Shown in pieces: positions 17,172-24,796 of a stretch of 64,000 nt of DNA (positions within the stretch are counted from its first letter, which is position 1; the number at the start of each line of letters is the position of its first letter). The translations under genes and the position numbers were made by a program. The stretch is taken from contig JAQUTL010000004.1 of the NCBI GenBank assembly GCA_028709805.1, forward strand, positions 1-64,000. Direction: 5' to 3'. Source of the stretch: Victivallaceae bacterium. Its GTDB lineage: Bacteria > Verrucomicrobiota > Lentisphaeria > Victivallales > Victivallaceae. The notes beneath the pieces are model-generated. The model did not search any database and had not been told where the DNA came from. It saw nothing but the letters and a program-made list of their open reading frames with translations.

Positions 17172-18428
17172 TCACTTGACAAATTTCTTGAATACAATCA
17201 CACCGTTGTGACCGCCGAATCCGAGGTTGATGTTCACCGCCACGTCAACCTTGAGCCGCCGCGCCGTATTCGGAACACAGTCGAGATCACATTCGGGATC
17301 AGGCGTCTCATAATTGATGGTCGGCGGCACCACGCCGTCGCGAATCGACAGCGCGCAGATGATCGACTCCAGACCGCCGGCCGCGCCGAGGCTGTGCCCG
17401 GTAACGCCCTTGGTGCTGGAAACCGCGACCTTTTTCGCATAGTCGCCAAGCGCACGCTTGATGGCCAGCGTCTCGTATTTGTCATTGAGTTCGGTACTGG
17501 TGCCGTGCGCGTTGATGTAGTCGACCGCCTCCGGAGCAATCCCGGCATGACCGAGCGCCATTTTAATCGCCCGCGCCGCGCCGTCGCCCTCCGGATGGGG
17601 GCTGGTGATGTGATAGGCGTCGCCGGTGGCGCCGTAGCCGACGATCTCGGCAATGATGTTCGCGCCGCGCTTTTTGGCATGCTCAAGCTCTTCAATAATC
17701 AGCACGCCGGAACCTTCGCTCATCACGAAGCCGTCGCGGTTAAGATCAAATGGACGGCTCGCATGCAGCGGATCGGAATTGTTCTGACTCATCGCTTTCA
17801 TCGAACAGAAGCCGGCAAAACCGATCGGAATGATCGCCGCCTCCGTGCCGCCGCAAATCATCACGTCGGCATCGTTGCGCTTGATCATCCAGTATGCTTC
17901 ACCGATCGAATGACAGCCGGAACTGCACGCGGTGACGATGCCGAGATTCGGCCCCTTTGCGCCGGTGCGCATGGAGATATTGCCGCTGGCGAGGTCGCCG
18001 ATCATCATCGGAATCAGCAGTGGAGAAACCTTGTTCGGTCCGCGTTCAAGCAGAACCTTGTGCTGTTCGGTCAGCGTATGAAGGCCGCCGATGCCGCTGG
18101 AAACCAGCACCCCGACCCGTTCCGGATCAACGGAACTTTCACGCAGATCCTGCGGCAGACCGGCACTCTCAAGCGCCTCCGATGCTGCGGCGATCGCGTA
18201 TTGGCAGAAGAGGTCGAGCCGCTTCGCCTCCTTGAAGGTCATATATTTTTCAACGTCAAAATTCTTCACCTCACCGGCAATTCCGGTGCGGTATTCCGAA
18301 ACATCAAACCTGGTCACCGGGCCGAGGCCGCAGCGCCCTTCGACCACCGCCGACCAAAAATCGGCAGTGTTGTTCCCGACACAGGAAATGACTCCGGTTC
18401 CGGTAATGACAATTCGTCTTTCCATCAT
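17172..18428 (-). CDS. fabF: 3-oxoacyl-ACP synthase II
   Basis: This is a condensing enzyme of fatty-acid elongation, adding malonyl-ACP to acyl-ACP in the cytoplasm. The 418 residues match KAS II. The catalytic Cys168 is in TACSSGCHSIGEA, and the two His are in NAHGTSTELND and GVTGHSLGAAGG. MMERRIVITGTGVISCVG is the standard N-terminus. AAGGAG lies just upstream; the second ATG (18425) has slightly better spacing than the first. acpP is the next gene upstream on the same strand but 476 bp away, and a separate promoter is likely at 18624-18652. Confidence 0.95.
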   Translation of the reverse strand: MMERRIVITGTGVISCVGNNTADFWSAVVEGRCGLGPVTRFDVSEYRTGIAGEVKNFDVEKYMTFKEAKRLDLFCQYAIAAASEALESAGLPQDLRESSVDPERVGVLVSSGIGGLHTLTEQHKVLLERGPNKVSPLLIPMMIGDLASGNISMRTGAKGPNLGIVTACSSGCHSIGEAYWMIKRNDADVMICGGTEAAIIPIGFAGFCSMKAMSQNNSDPLHASRPFDLNRDGFVMSEGSGVLIIEELEHAKKRGANIIAEIVGYGATGDAYHITSPHPEGDGAARAIKMALGHAGIAPEAVDYINAHGTSTELNDKYETLAIKRALGDYAKKVAVSSTKGVTGHSLGAAGGLESIICALSIRDGVVPPTINYETPDPECDLDCVPNTARRLKVDVAVNINLGFGGHNGVIVFKKFVK

Positions 18429-18904
18429 ATCTCCTTGAAAATATTTCAGCGACCGACAATCTGCCGGACTCCATCACCTCCGACGGGACTCAACGGCCGG
18501 AGGCCGCAAGTTTCGCCGCTTATCAGCAGACCTTCGCCTGCAAACCGCACTCCGGCCGATGTCTCCAGCGGGCCGTAACGCGAATAAAATCAGAAAACAA
18601 TAAAGGGAGCCGTCGCCGCCGAAATAATTCGATGACAAGACCCCCTTGACAATTTCACTTCGCCAATTTCGACGCGATGATGTTCACAATTCCGCTGCCG
18701 GCCGTCAAGACCGACCAGCTTCCTTAACTTTGCCCCGGAGCCGGACAGCTCCGGCTCTCCGGCAAAAGTGCAACAACATCCTAAAAAATCAGACCCGCCG
18801 CCGAACGCGAAGCACGTTCGGCCATCCGGCCGCGACGCCCCGCTCCGCATCCCTGCGGCCGCGTCCGGTTCTACGCCGAACGCGCGGAAGAAAACCGCGA
18901 CAGA
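18429..18904. other. 476-bp gap between acpP and fabF
   Basis: No gene is supported here on either strand; the short frames lack a ribosome site and family resemblance. It contains a possible fabF promoter (18624-18652) and a GC-rich hairpin near 18736-18756 (GAGCCGGA with TCCGGCTC). That hairpin lacks a T tract, so it is at best a weak acpP end signal. Confidence 0.5.
18624..18652 (-). promoter_or_regulatory. possible fabF promoter
   Basis: On the minus strand TTGTCA, a 17-bp spacer and AATTAT lie about 195 bp before the fabF start. Confidence 0.4.
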
Positions 18905-19150
18905 CTACTCGGCGGCGCCGCCCTTGGATTCAATATAGGAAATCGCCTGACCAACAGTGGTCAGCTTTTCGGAGTCTTCATCCGGAATATCGGAACCGAA
19001 CTCATCTTCAAAAGCCATCACCAGCTCGACGAGATCGAGTGAGTCGGCACCGAGGTCCTCGATGAACTTGGCATCGGGCGTGACCTGATCTTCGGAAACA
19101 CCAAGCTGCTCAACAACGATTTTTTTGACTTTGTCGGAAATCGAAGACAT
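18905..19150 (-). CDS. acpP: acyl carrier protein
   Basis: This is the cytoplasmic carrier of growing acyl chains, 81 residues and very acidic. The 4'-phosphopantetheine site is Ser37 in [14 protein letters not shown], the canonical helix II motif. A clear AGGAGG site precedes the ATG. A TTGCAT-16-TATATT promoter sits at 19208-19235. It supplies acyl-ACP to FabF and probably to the OlsB and PlsC acyltransferases elsewhere in this window. Confidence 0.96.
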   Translation of the reverse strand: MSSISDKVKKIVVEQLGVSEDQVTPDAKFIEDLGADSLDLVELVMAFEDEFGSDIPDEDSEKLTTVGQAISYIESKGGAAE

Positions 19151-19207
19151 TTTGTCCTCCTGAATTTTAAGGTTATTACGTTTTCAGTTATCGTAAAATC
19201 AGACACT

Positions 19208-19235
19208 AATATAGTCCATATTCACAAAAATGCAA
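19208..19235 (-). promoter_or_regulatory. acpP promoter
   Basis: On the minus strand TTGCAT, a 16-bp spacer and TATATT lie in the 94-bp gap after the esterase stop. Confidence 0.7.
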
Positions 19236-19244
19236 ATCTTTTCG

Positions 19245-20483
19245 TCAAATTCCCAACGCTTTATACATTTCAGGCGGAATGGCCTTCATAAATTCCGGTG
19301 AAAAACTGTGTCCCATTTTCGGAGAAGGGAATATCGATTTCCGGCTTTTTATCCGATTGTAGGCGGCGTAGACCGAACTTGGCCCGCAGGCCACATCGAC
19401 CATGCCCACTCCCACCATCACCGGGCATTTTATTCTGGCGGCAAAATTCACCACGTCAAAATACGGCGCCATCCGGATCGTCCCCTCCGGGGTATTCTCC
19501 AAAAGCAGTGGCCAGCCGGAACTGCGGCCGGCCAGATGAGCGGTGTGTTCGCACATCGCCGGAACGTTGGCCACCGCAAAACTGACCTTGTCGGGATTGA
19601 GTCCGGCCAATATCAGCGAATAGGCGCCGCCCTGACTCGACCCCCACAGCCCAATATGCCTTCCATCCCACTGCGGCAATTGTGCGATCACCTCAAAGGC
19701 GCGGTTGGCTCCGATTATCGCGCGATAATGATAATATTTTTCGCGGTCGGGCGCACCCTGATAACTGTATGTCCCTTTTGCGCCGAGCTTGCGGAACTCT
19801 TCGGCCACGGTGTCCGGCCGCGGATCGTAGGCGTGTATGTTCACGACCATCCGGATCAGCCGGGTATTGTCGAACAAATAGAGGTCGGGCGCGGTAACGC
19901 CGGGGCCGGCGGGCGGAACGCCGAGAATGACCGGATAACTCCCCGGCTTTTTCGGCACCGTCATAAACCCGTAAATCCGGGCGCCGTCGATATTGGCGTA
20001 ATTGAAGCGGTATCCGTCGATTGCGGCATTCTGAAAATCGTCAATCTTCTCCATTTTAAGGTCAAGCGGAATCGACTTGGCCTTGGCAACGCCGTCCGCC
20101 CAGAAGCGGTCGAAGTCAGCCGGGGACTCGGTGGTGGCAACGATTTTTTCCGCGTCGAATCCGGCCGCCGCCACAAACTCCGGCCGGTAGACGTTGTCCG
20201 GATTGTCAACCGTGCACCAGACAAAGCCCGGCTCGTTCAGCGTCACATCAAACTTCACCGGCTCGCCGGCCTTGAAGTCAACGGCGCGCTCGAACAGAGG
20301 AGCCTGTTTTTCCTTCCGGAAATAGACCGTCGCCGTTCCGGATTTTTCGGCGGTGACACTGAAGACCGCGTTTTCGCCGCAGCTGTAAAGCGCGTCCGGG
20401 CGGTCAGTGTCGATCCTGAAATCCTGCGCCGCTGCGAACAGGCCGGCGGCGGCGCAGAGAGCGGTCAAAATTTTTACCGTCAC
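19245..20483 (-). CDS. secreted acetylxylan esterase (AXE1/Cah family)
   Basis: This alpha/beta hydrolase removes acetyl groups from xylan or oligosaccharides; it is exported. A GTG start at 20483 is supported by GGAGG 7 nt upstream and by a GTGA overlap with the preceding micro-gene. It gives 412 residues with a signal peptide (KILTALCAAAGLFAAAQ). Residues of about 20-110 form a beta-rich N-terminal domain. The catalytic domain has the nucleophile Ser in GLWGSSQGGAYS, the likely Asp in GMVDVACGP and His in PKMGHSFSPE. The open frame continues upstream of 20483, but that part is only the other frame of the micro-gene. No other polysaccharide-degradation gene is adjacent. Confidence 0.85.
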   Translation of the reverse strand: MTVKILTALCAAAGLFAAAQDFRIDTDRPDALYSCGENAVFSVTAEKSGTATVYFRKEKQAPLFERAVDFKAGEPVKFDVTLNEPGFVWCTVDNPDNVYRPEFVAAAGFDAEKIVATTESPADFDRFWADGVAKAKSIPLDLKMEKIDDFQNAAIDGYRFNYANIDGARIYGFMTVPKKPGSYPVILGVPPAGPGVTAPDLYLFDNTRLIRMVVNIHAYDPRPDTVAEEFRKLGAKGTYSYQGAPDREKYYHYRAIIGANRAFEVIAQLPQWDGRHIGLWGSSQGGAYSLILAGLNPDKVSFAVANVPAMCEHTAHLAGRSSGWPLLLENTPEGTIRMAPYFDVVNFAARIKCPVMVGVGMVDVACGPSSVYAAYNRIKSRKSIFPSPKMGHSFSPEFMKAIPPEMYKALGI

Positions 20484-20674
20484 GGCTGCACCTCCGAAAC
20501 CGGCGCCGGATTTCCGGTCGTCTCCATCACCGCACTTTCCACCGCGGCGCGCACGGCCTCCCCCTCCGTCCCGGCCGGCGCGGCGCACCCGTCGCAGCGC
20601 ACGGCGAAAAACCATACCGCCGCCGCCGCAAGGCCGGCGATGACAATATAAACCAGCCACTTGAAATGTTCCAT
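20480..20674 (-). CDS. 64-residue single-pass membrane micro-protein
   Basis: One hydrophobic helix spans about residues 6-25 (WLVYIVIAGLAAAAVWFFAV). A Cys pair follows (RCDGCAAP) and then a polar tail. GGGGAT precedes the ATG. Its stop overlaps the GTG of the acetylxylan esterase (GTGA), so translation is coupled. I do not recognise a family. The CxxC-like spacing could bind a metal or form a disulfide, but that is speculation. It probably belongs to one transcript with the 94-residue membrane protein upstream. Confidence 0.6.
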   Translation of the reverse strand: MEHFKWLVYIVIAGLAAAAVWFFAVRCDGCAAPAGTEGEAVRAAVESAVMETTGNPAPVSEVQP

Positions 20675-20770
20675 CGCAATCCCCGTTGTTTTCCGTTTTA
20701 TTCGCCGTCAACCGCACCGCCGCTTCAGATGGCGGACGACCCGGCCGCGATCACTGTTGTTGTCCGATTT

Positions 20771-21055
20771 TTACTGAGCGTTCATCACCGCGTCAAGCGC
20801 GGCGTCATGTTCGCTGTAACTGTCCTCAACCGTATCCTTTGAATAATGATAGGCCTTGCCGATCACGGTGCGCGCCGGCTCATGGGTGGCGGCAGCCCCG
20901 CCGACGGCCGGAGTTTTGGGCGACGGGTGCGCGGCCGGAGCCGAAGCGGCGGCCGGTTCGGGCACCGCCGGAGACTCCTCGTCAAGTTTAAACAGCAGAA
21001 AATAGATTGCCGCCGCAATAACGGCCGCCACCAGAAGAAGGGAAATCAGTTTCAT
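20771..21055 (-). CDS. 94-residue single-pass membrane protein, Pro/Ala-rich
   Basis: An N-terminal hydrophobic helix (LISLLLVAAVIAAAIYFLLF) is followed by an Ala/Pro-rich linker and a short polar C-terminus (GKAYHYSKDTVEDSYSEHD). This layout is of a membrane-anchored small envelope protein. GGAG precedes the ATG at good spacing, and a TTGCAA-17-TATATT promoter lies at 21089-21117, so I take it as real. No family is recognised. It is followed at 97 bp by the micro-membrane gene and the acetylxylan esterase. Confidence 0.65.
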   Translation of the reverse strand: MKLISLLLVAAVIAAAIYFLLFKLDEESPAVPEPAAASAPAAHPSPKTPAVGGAAATHEPARTVIGKAYHYSKDTVEDSYSEHDAALDAVMNAQ

Positions 21056-21088
21056 AGCGTCGTCTCCGTTTGTTGTTTATTTTATTAG

Positions 21089-21117
21089 AATATAACATCA
21101 CGGCAACGCCATTGCAA
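21089..21117 (-). promoter_or_regulatory. promoter of the small membrane protein / acetylxylan esterase unit
   Basis: On the minus strand TTGCAA, a 17-bp spacer and TATATT lie about 35 bp before the ATG of the 94-residue gene. Confidence 0.65.
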
Positions 21118-21234
21118 GCGCCGTCATTCAAAAAAACAACGCGGCGACCGCCGGAATCGCATCGCGGCGCCAACGGGAGAAAGGCAGTATTTTCAGCCGG
21201 AATCCCCCATTCGGCGCAGACGCGGACGAAAAAT

Positions 21235-21645
21235 CTATATTTTTCCGCCGCCGCCGAGCATGTCGCGGTCGGCTATCCGCCCTTTGCGCTGGATGACGTT
21301 GTTGTCTTCATCCAGCACGATGATCGACGGATTGACCGCCGCCGCCTCCGCCGCCTCGCAGACGCTGAACGCCATGACGGTCACCACGTCCCCGACCGCG
21401 CCCTTCAGCGCCGCCGGACCGTTCAGGCAGAACATCCGGCTGCCTTCGGCGGCTGGAATCGCATAGGTTTCAAGCCGCTCGCCGTTGGAGCGGTTCACCA
21501 CCAGAATTTTTTCATACGGCAGAATGTCGGCGGCCCGCAGATAGGCGATATCAATGGCCATGCTGCCTTCGTAGTTAAGGTCGCACATGGTCAGCCGCGC
21601 ACAATGTATTTTTCCGGTCAGGACTTGTTTCAACATCTCAATCAC
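21235..21645 (-). CDS. panD: aspartate 1-decarboxylase
   Basis: It makes beta-alanine from L-aspartate for pantothenate and CoA. The enzyme is a pyruvoyl protein made by self-cleavage. The cleavage pair Gly-Ser is visible in CDLNYEGSMAID, after the conserved KIHCARLT lysine segment. RSNGERLETYAI and FCLNGPAAL match the rest of the active site. Either the GTG at 21645 or the ATG at 21636 could be the start; GGAG lies upstream of both. The promoter (21665-21692) is back-to-back with that of prs. CoA made through this step also feeds the acpP pantetheine arm. Confidence 0.92.
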   Translation of the reverse strand: MIEMLKQVLTGKIHCARLTMCDLNYEGSMAIDIAYLRAADILPYEKILVVNRSNGERLETYAIPAAEGSRMFCLNGPAALKGAVGDVVTVMAFSVCEAAEAAAVNPSIIVLDEDNNVIQRKGRIADRDMLGGGGKI

Positions 21646-21664
21646 TTGTCTCCTTGCTCCTTAT

Positions 21665-21692
21665 AATATAACGCCGAAAGGACTTATTGCAA
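21665..21692 (-). promoter_or_regulatory. panD promoter
   Basis: On the minus strand TTGCAA, a 16-bp spacer and TATATT predict a very short 5' leader for panD. Confidence 0.7.
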
Positions 21693-21710
21693 CTTTTTCC
21701 GCGCCGGCGG

Positions 21711-21738
21711 TTGCTTTTTATATTTTCACCGTTATATT
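21711..21738 (+). promoter_or_regulatory. prs promoter
   Basis: TTGCTT, a 16-bp spacer and TATATT lie back-to-back with the panD promoter. Transcription should start near 21745, leaving about 248 nt of leader before prs. Confidence 0.6.
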
Positions 21739-21744
21739 ATGTAA

Positions 21745-21992
21745 TTGTCATAATTGACAGAAACTTCGATTCGCAGGAATCCGCCGCGACGGTTCGCGGT
21801 GCCCGTGAGGTGAAGCCGGCCGGGTTGTCCATTAGGCGTCAACCCGCTAAAGTGCAATGGACGGGTTGTCCTCCGCTGCATCCGGCGCCGGTCAGCTTGC
21901 GCTGTTTTCTGCGTTTCGCGGTCTTGAAGAATCGGGAGTTGAACGATCGGCTCCCAGAATGATAGTCTAGCAAAACGGAAAGTGTAGAAAGT
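21745..21992 (+). promoter_or_regulatory. long structured prs leader with mutually exclusive hairpins
   Basis: CAACCCG at 21840-21846 can pair with CGGGTTG upstream (21821-21827) or with an identical CGGGTTG downstream (21862-21868). Both stems are perfect 7-mers and cannot form together. A third stem, GTCCATT (21827-21833) with AATGGAC (21856-21862), competes with both. This is the layout of a switchable attenuator or riboswitch expression platform, but I recognise no known riboswitch class in it. Confidence 0.4.
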
Positions 21993-22946
21993 ATGGAAGC
22001 AGCGACCCACATTTGCGTCTATTCCGGATCGGCCCATCCCAAGTTGGCGCAGGGCATTGCCGACTTTATCGGCGTGCCGCTCGGCAACGTAAACATCACC
22101 CGGTTCCCCGACGGCGAAATTCACGCCCAGTTCGGAGAACACGTCCGCACCGCCGATATTTATATCGTGCAGCCGACCTGCAAACCGGTCAATGAAAATC
22201 TGATGGAACTCCTGATCATGATCGACGCCGCCCGGCGCGCCAGCGCCGCCCGGATCACCGCGGTGCTTCCGTTCTACGGTTACGCCCGGCAGGACCGCAA
22301 GGATCAGCCGCGCGTTCCGATCAGCGCAAAACTGGTGGCCAACCTGCTGACCACCGCCGGCGCCGACCGCATCGTTTCCGTCGACCTTCACTCCCAGCAG
22401 ATTCAGGGATTTTTCGACATTCCGGTCGACCACCTCTACGCCCGCCCGGTGCTGGTTCCGGTAATCCGCCAGATCACCGGCGGCAAGGACTTGGTGGTGG
22501 TGGCTCCGGACTCCGGCAGCGCCAAGATGGGAATGTATTACGGCGACCTGCTTCACGCCGGATTTGCGGTGGTGGCGAAGCGGCGGCTTTCCGGCGACAG
22601 CGTGGCCTCCAGCCATCTGGTCGGTGAAGTCGAAGACAAAATATGCATCATCACCGACGACATGACCAGCACCTGCGGCACATTGGCGGCCGCGGCCGAA
22701 ATTCTCAAGGCTCACGGCGCCCGCAAAATATACGCGGCGGTCACCCACTGCATGCTGAATGAAACCGGTCGTCAGCGGCTGCTCGACAGCCCGATCGCAC
22801 AGCTCATCGTCACCGACACCATCCCGCAGACCGACGATCTCGGCGGCCGGATCAAGGTGGTCGGCATGGCTCCGATCCTCGGCGAGGCCATTCAGCGCAT
22901 TCATGACGGCAAGAGCGTCTCAACACTTTTCTATGTGCGTGATTGA
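21993..22946 (+). CDS. prs: ribose-phosphate pyrophosphokinase
   Basis: It makes PRPP from ribose-5-phosphate and ATP for purine, pyrimidine, histidine and tryptophan synthesis. The 317 residues match the family. FPDGEIHAQFGE, YARQDRKDQPRVPISAK and VDLHSQQIQGFF are the hallmark segments. The PRPP-binding loop reads IITDDMTSTCGTLA, close to the usual VDDxxxTGGT. It is preceded by a long leader that could control it. It heads a same-strand series rplY, pth, rpsF, ssb, rpsR, rplI and dnaB; pairing of prs with rplY and pth is common in bacteria. Confidence 0.95.
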   Translation: MEAATHICVYSGSAHPKLAQGIADFIGVPLGNVNITRFPDGEIHAQFGEHVRTADIYIVQPTCKPVNENLMELLIMIDAARRASAARITAVLPFYGYARQDRKDQPRVPISAKLVANLLTTAGADRIVSVDLHSQQIQGFFDIPVDHLYARPVLVPVIRQITGGKDLVVVAPDSGSAKMGMYYGDLLHAGFAVVAKRRLSGDSVASSHLVGEVEDKICIITDDMTSTCGTLAAAAEILKAHGARKIYAAVTHCMLNETGRQRLLDSPIAQLIVTDTIPQTDDLGGRIKVVGMAPILGEAIQRIHDGKSVSTLFYVRD

Positions 22947-22991
22947 ATATAAATCGCAATATCCAATAGAACAACAAAAACAAGGAACAGT

Positions 22992-23687
22992 ATGAGCAAG
23001 AAAAAACATGAGATTGCAGTGCTTGAGCGCAAGGAGTTCGGCAAAAACGCCAACCGCCGCGCCCGCTGCAACGGACTGGTGCCGGTAAACGTCTACCGCA
23101 AAGGCGTCGAAGGCAGCCGCACCTTCTATGTGAAGGCCAACGAATGGGACATCCTCAACGAGGAGGACTTCTCTCTGGCGTATCTGATCAACGGCAGTGA
23201 GCGCATCGGAGCCGTGGTTCAGGAAGTGCAGCACAACTATCTGAAGAACTATGTTGTGCATGTGGACTTCCATGAAGTCGACCTGACCAAGGACGTCACG
23301 GTGCTGGTCAAGATTATTCCGTCTGGGACTCCGGATCTCGGCACCGAAGGCGTGCTCGAACAGCAGATCCACGAACTCGAACTCGTCGGCAAGCCGGACG
23401 CGCTGCCGGACGTGCTCGAGATCAGCGTCGACGGGTTGGCGCTCGACCAGCACATTCTGGTCGGCGAGCTGAAGCTGCCGGAAGGCGTTGTCGCCAAGCA
23501 TGATGCCGATGCGATCGTGTTCCATGTCGGCCGTGCCGCCCGCGAGGAAGAGCCCGAACCCGCCGCCGCCGACGCCGATGCCGCCGCCGCCGAGCCGGAA
23601 GTCCTTACCGAGCGCAAACGCGACGACAAGGCCGAGGCCGCCGATCAGGCTGCCGCGAAACCCGCCGCCGGTGCCAAGAAGAAGTAG
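22992..23687 (+). CDS. rplY: 50S ribosomal protein L25 (Ctc/TL5 form)
   Basis: It binds 5S rRNA in the large subunit. The 231 residues indicate the long Ctc/TL5 form: an N-terminal L25 domain (about 5-95, beginning VLERKEFGKNANRRAR) and a C-terminal beta domain (about 100-185). A charged Ala/Glu/Lys-rich tail of about 45 residues follows. It lies 45 bp after prs and 24 bp before pth. Many genomes have the same order. Confidence 0.93.
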   Translation: MSKKKHEIAVLERKEFGKNANRRARCNGLVPVNVYRKGVEGSRTFYVKANEWDILNEEDFSLAYLINGSERIGAVVQEVQHNYLKNYVVHVDFHEVDLTKDVTVLVKIIPSGTPDLGTEGVLEQQIHELELVGKPDALPDVLEISVDGLALDQHILVGELKLPEGVVAKHDADAIVFHVGRAAREEEPEPAAADADAAAAEPEVLTERKRDDKAEAADQAAAKPAAGAKKK

Positions 23688-23711
23688 TTTTTGTTTTCCG
23701 GAGACACGGTT

Positions 23712-24344
23712 GTGAACGAAATCAAGCTGGTGGTGGGGCTGGGCAATCCCGGAGCGGAATATGCCGGCACCCGTCACAACATGGGGTTCATGACAGTGGC
23801 TGTGCTGCTTGAAAAACTTAATTCGTCGTTTACCGGAATATCGCGCTATGAAAGCGAGATATTCACCGGACAGTGGAAGGCGAGAACGCTGACAATCCAG
23901 CGGCCGACCACCTACATGAACCGCAGCGGCGAGGCGGTCAGGAAACTGATGACCGCATCCGGGGTGCTCCCGTCCGAGCTGCTGGTGGTTTATGATGATC
24001 TGGATATTGATTTCGGGCGGCTGCGGCTGCGCGAGAACGGGTCGTCCGGCGGGCACAAAGGGATGGAATCGATCATCTCCGAGCTGGGAACGGATCAGTT
24101 CAGCCGGCTGCGGGTCGGCATCGGCGGGGCGGAGAAGGACACGGTGGTTGACTATGTGCTTTCCGCCTTTCCCGCCGGGGACATGGAAAAACTGACGGCG
24201 GTGCTGAGCGCCGCCGCCATGTGCGTGCAGCTGGCCCTGGTGCGCGGCGTGCCGGAAGCGATGAATCGCTACAATCATTGGATATATAAAACAACAGAAG
24301 AACAAAAATCGGACGGGCCGGCGGCGCCGCCGTCCACAATGTGA
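23712..24344 (+). CDS. pth: peptidyl-tRNA hydrolase
   Basis: It cleaves peptidyl-tRNA that drops off ribosomes, freeing tRNA. I chose the GTG at 23712, 8 nt after GGAG. The frame opens earlier at a TTG (23691) that has no better site. The 210-residue product has the catalytic His22 and Asn12 in VVGLGNPGAEYAGTRHNMGF. YDDLDIDFGRLRLR and GSSGGHKGMESII also match the family. Its stop lies inside a hairpin directly before the rpsF ribosome site. Confidence 0.94.
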   Translation: MNEIKLVVGLGNPGAEYAGTRHNMGFMTVAVLLEKLNSSFTGISRYESEIFTGQWKARTLTIQRPTTYMNRSGEAVRKLMTASGVLPSELLVVYDDLDIDFGRLRLRENGSSGGHKGMESIISELGTDQFSRLRVGIGGAEKDTVVDYVLSAFPAGDMEKLTAVLSAAAMCVQLALVRGVPEAMNRYNHWIYKTTEEQKSDGPAAPPSTM

Positions 24345-24366
24345 ACACGGAAAACAAAACGTGTTC
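24343..24366 (+). promoter_or_regulatory. hairpin abutting the rpsF ribosome-binding site
   Basis: GAACACG pairs perfectly with CGTGTTC across a 10-nt A-rich loop. The pth stop codon is at the foot of the 5' arm and the rpsF GGAGG starts right after the 3' arm. Ribosomes finishing pth would open it, so it may couple translation of the two genes or serve an S6:S18-type feedback. Confidence 0.4.
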
Positions 24367-24379
24367 GGAGGGTTTTACC

Positions 24380-24742
24380 TTGAAAAAATATGAAGCAGTG
24401 TTTATTTTGGACATCCGCAAGACCGAGGATGAAGGCGTCGCCTTCTCCAACGAATTTGCCGAACTGGTCGGCAAGCTCGGCGGCAAAATGGTGACCACCG
24501 AGGCGATGGGCCGTCTCCAGTTCTCCTATGAGATCAAAAAGCGCAAGGCCGGAATCTATTTCGACTTTGTGTTCGAGGCTCCCGAAGCCGCGATTTTCGC
24601 CATAAAGGATCGTTACCGTCTGGACGAGCGCATCCTGCGCAATATGATCATCGTCTGCGACCGCCCCGAGAAGGTGTGCGGCAAGGTGAAGGATCTGAAG
24701 GAAATCGCTTCGGCTCCGGCTCCGGCTCCCGCCGAGGCTTAA
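24380..24742 (+). CDS. rpsF: 30S ribosomal protein S6
   Basis: This small-subunit protein pairs with S18 on 16S rRNA. A TTG start at 24380 follows GGAGGG by a good 8-nt spacing and gives 120 residues opening KKYEAVFILDI, the standard S6 start. The longer frame from a GTG at 24341 is less likely. MGRLQFSYEIKKRKAGIYFDF is the conserved core. The C-terminal tail is Ala/Pro-rich. The order rpsF-ssb-rpsR-rplI-dnaB is the classic bacterial cluster. Confidence 0.94.
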   Translation: MKKYEAVFILDIRKTEDEGVAFSNEFAELVGKLGGKMVTTEAMGRLQFSYEIKKRKAGIYFDFVFEAPEAAIFAIKDRYRLDERILRNMIIVCDRPEKVCGKVKDLKEIASAPAPAPAEA

Positions 24743-24796
24743 CAGTCCGGGCTCGACAAAGAATAAGAACGACGGCAACAAAGGAGCTCCGATAAA

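Larger units (their letters stand above)
21646..21992. other. panD-prs divergent control region
   Basis: 347 bp without a gene. The left end holds two back-to-back promoters, panD at 21665-21692 and prs at 21711-21738. The right part is the roughly 250-nt untranslated leader of prs with alternative hairpins, listed separately. The one open frame across it has no family resemblance. Confidence 0.6.

Noticed and set aside
18590-18850. 86-codon minus-strand frame between acpP and fabF
   Set aside because: No ribosome site and no family-like pattern; it overlaps the likely fabF promoter.
19308-20651. Plus-strand open frame (about 447 codons) opposite the acetylxylan esterase
   Set aside because: Antisense shadow with His/Arg/Gly-rich composition; the esterase has a catalytic triad and signal peptide.
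20484-20717. Upstream extension of the acetylxylan esterase frame
   Set aside because: It lies in another frame of the coupled 64-residue gene; the GTG at 20483 has the ribosome site and signal peptide.
21687-21962. 91-codon plus-strand frame across the prs leader
   Set aside because: It starts before the prs promoter and has no ribosome site; the region is better explained as leader RNA.
22920-24305. Minus-strand open frame (about 461 codons) opposite rplY and pth
   Set aside because: Antisense shadow spanning two certain genes.
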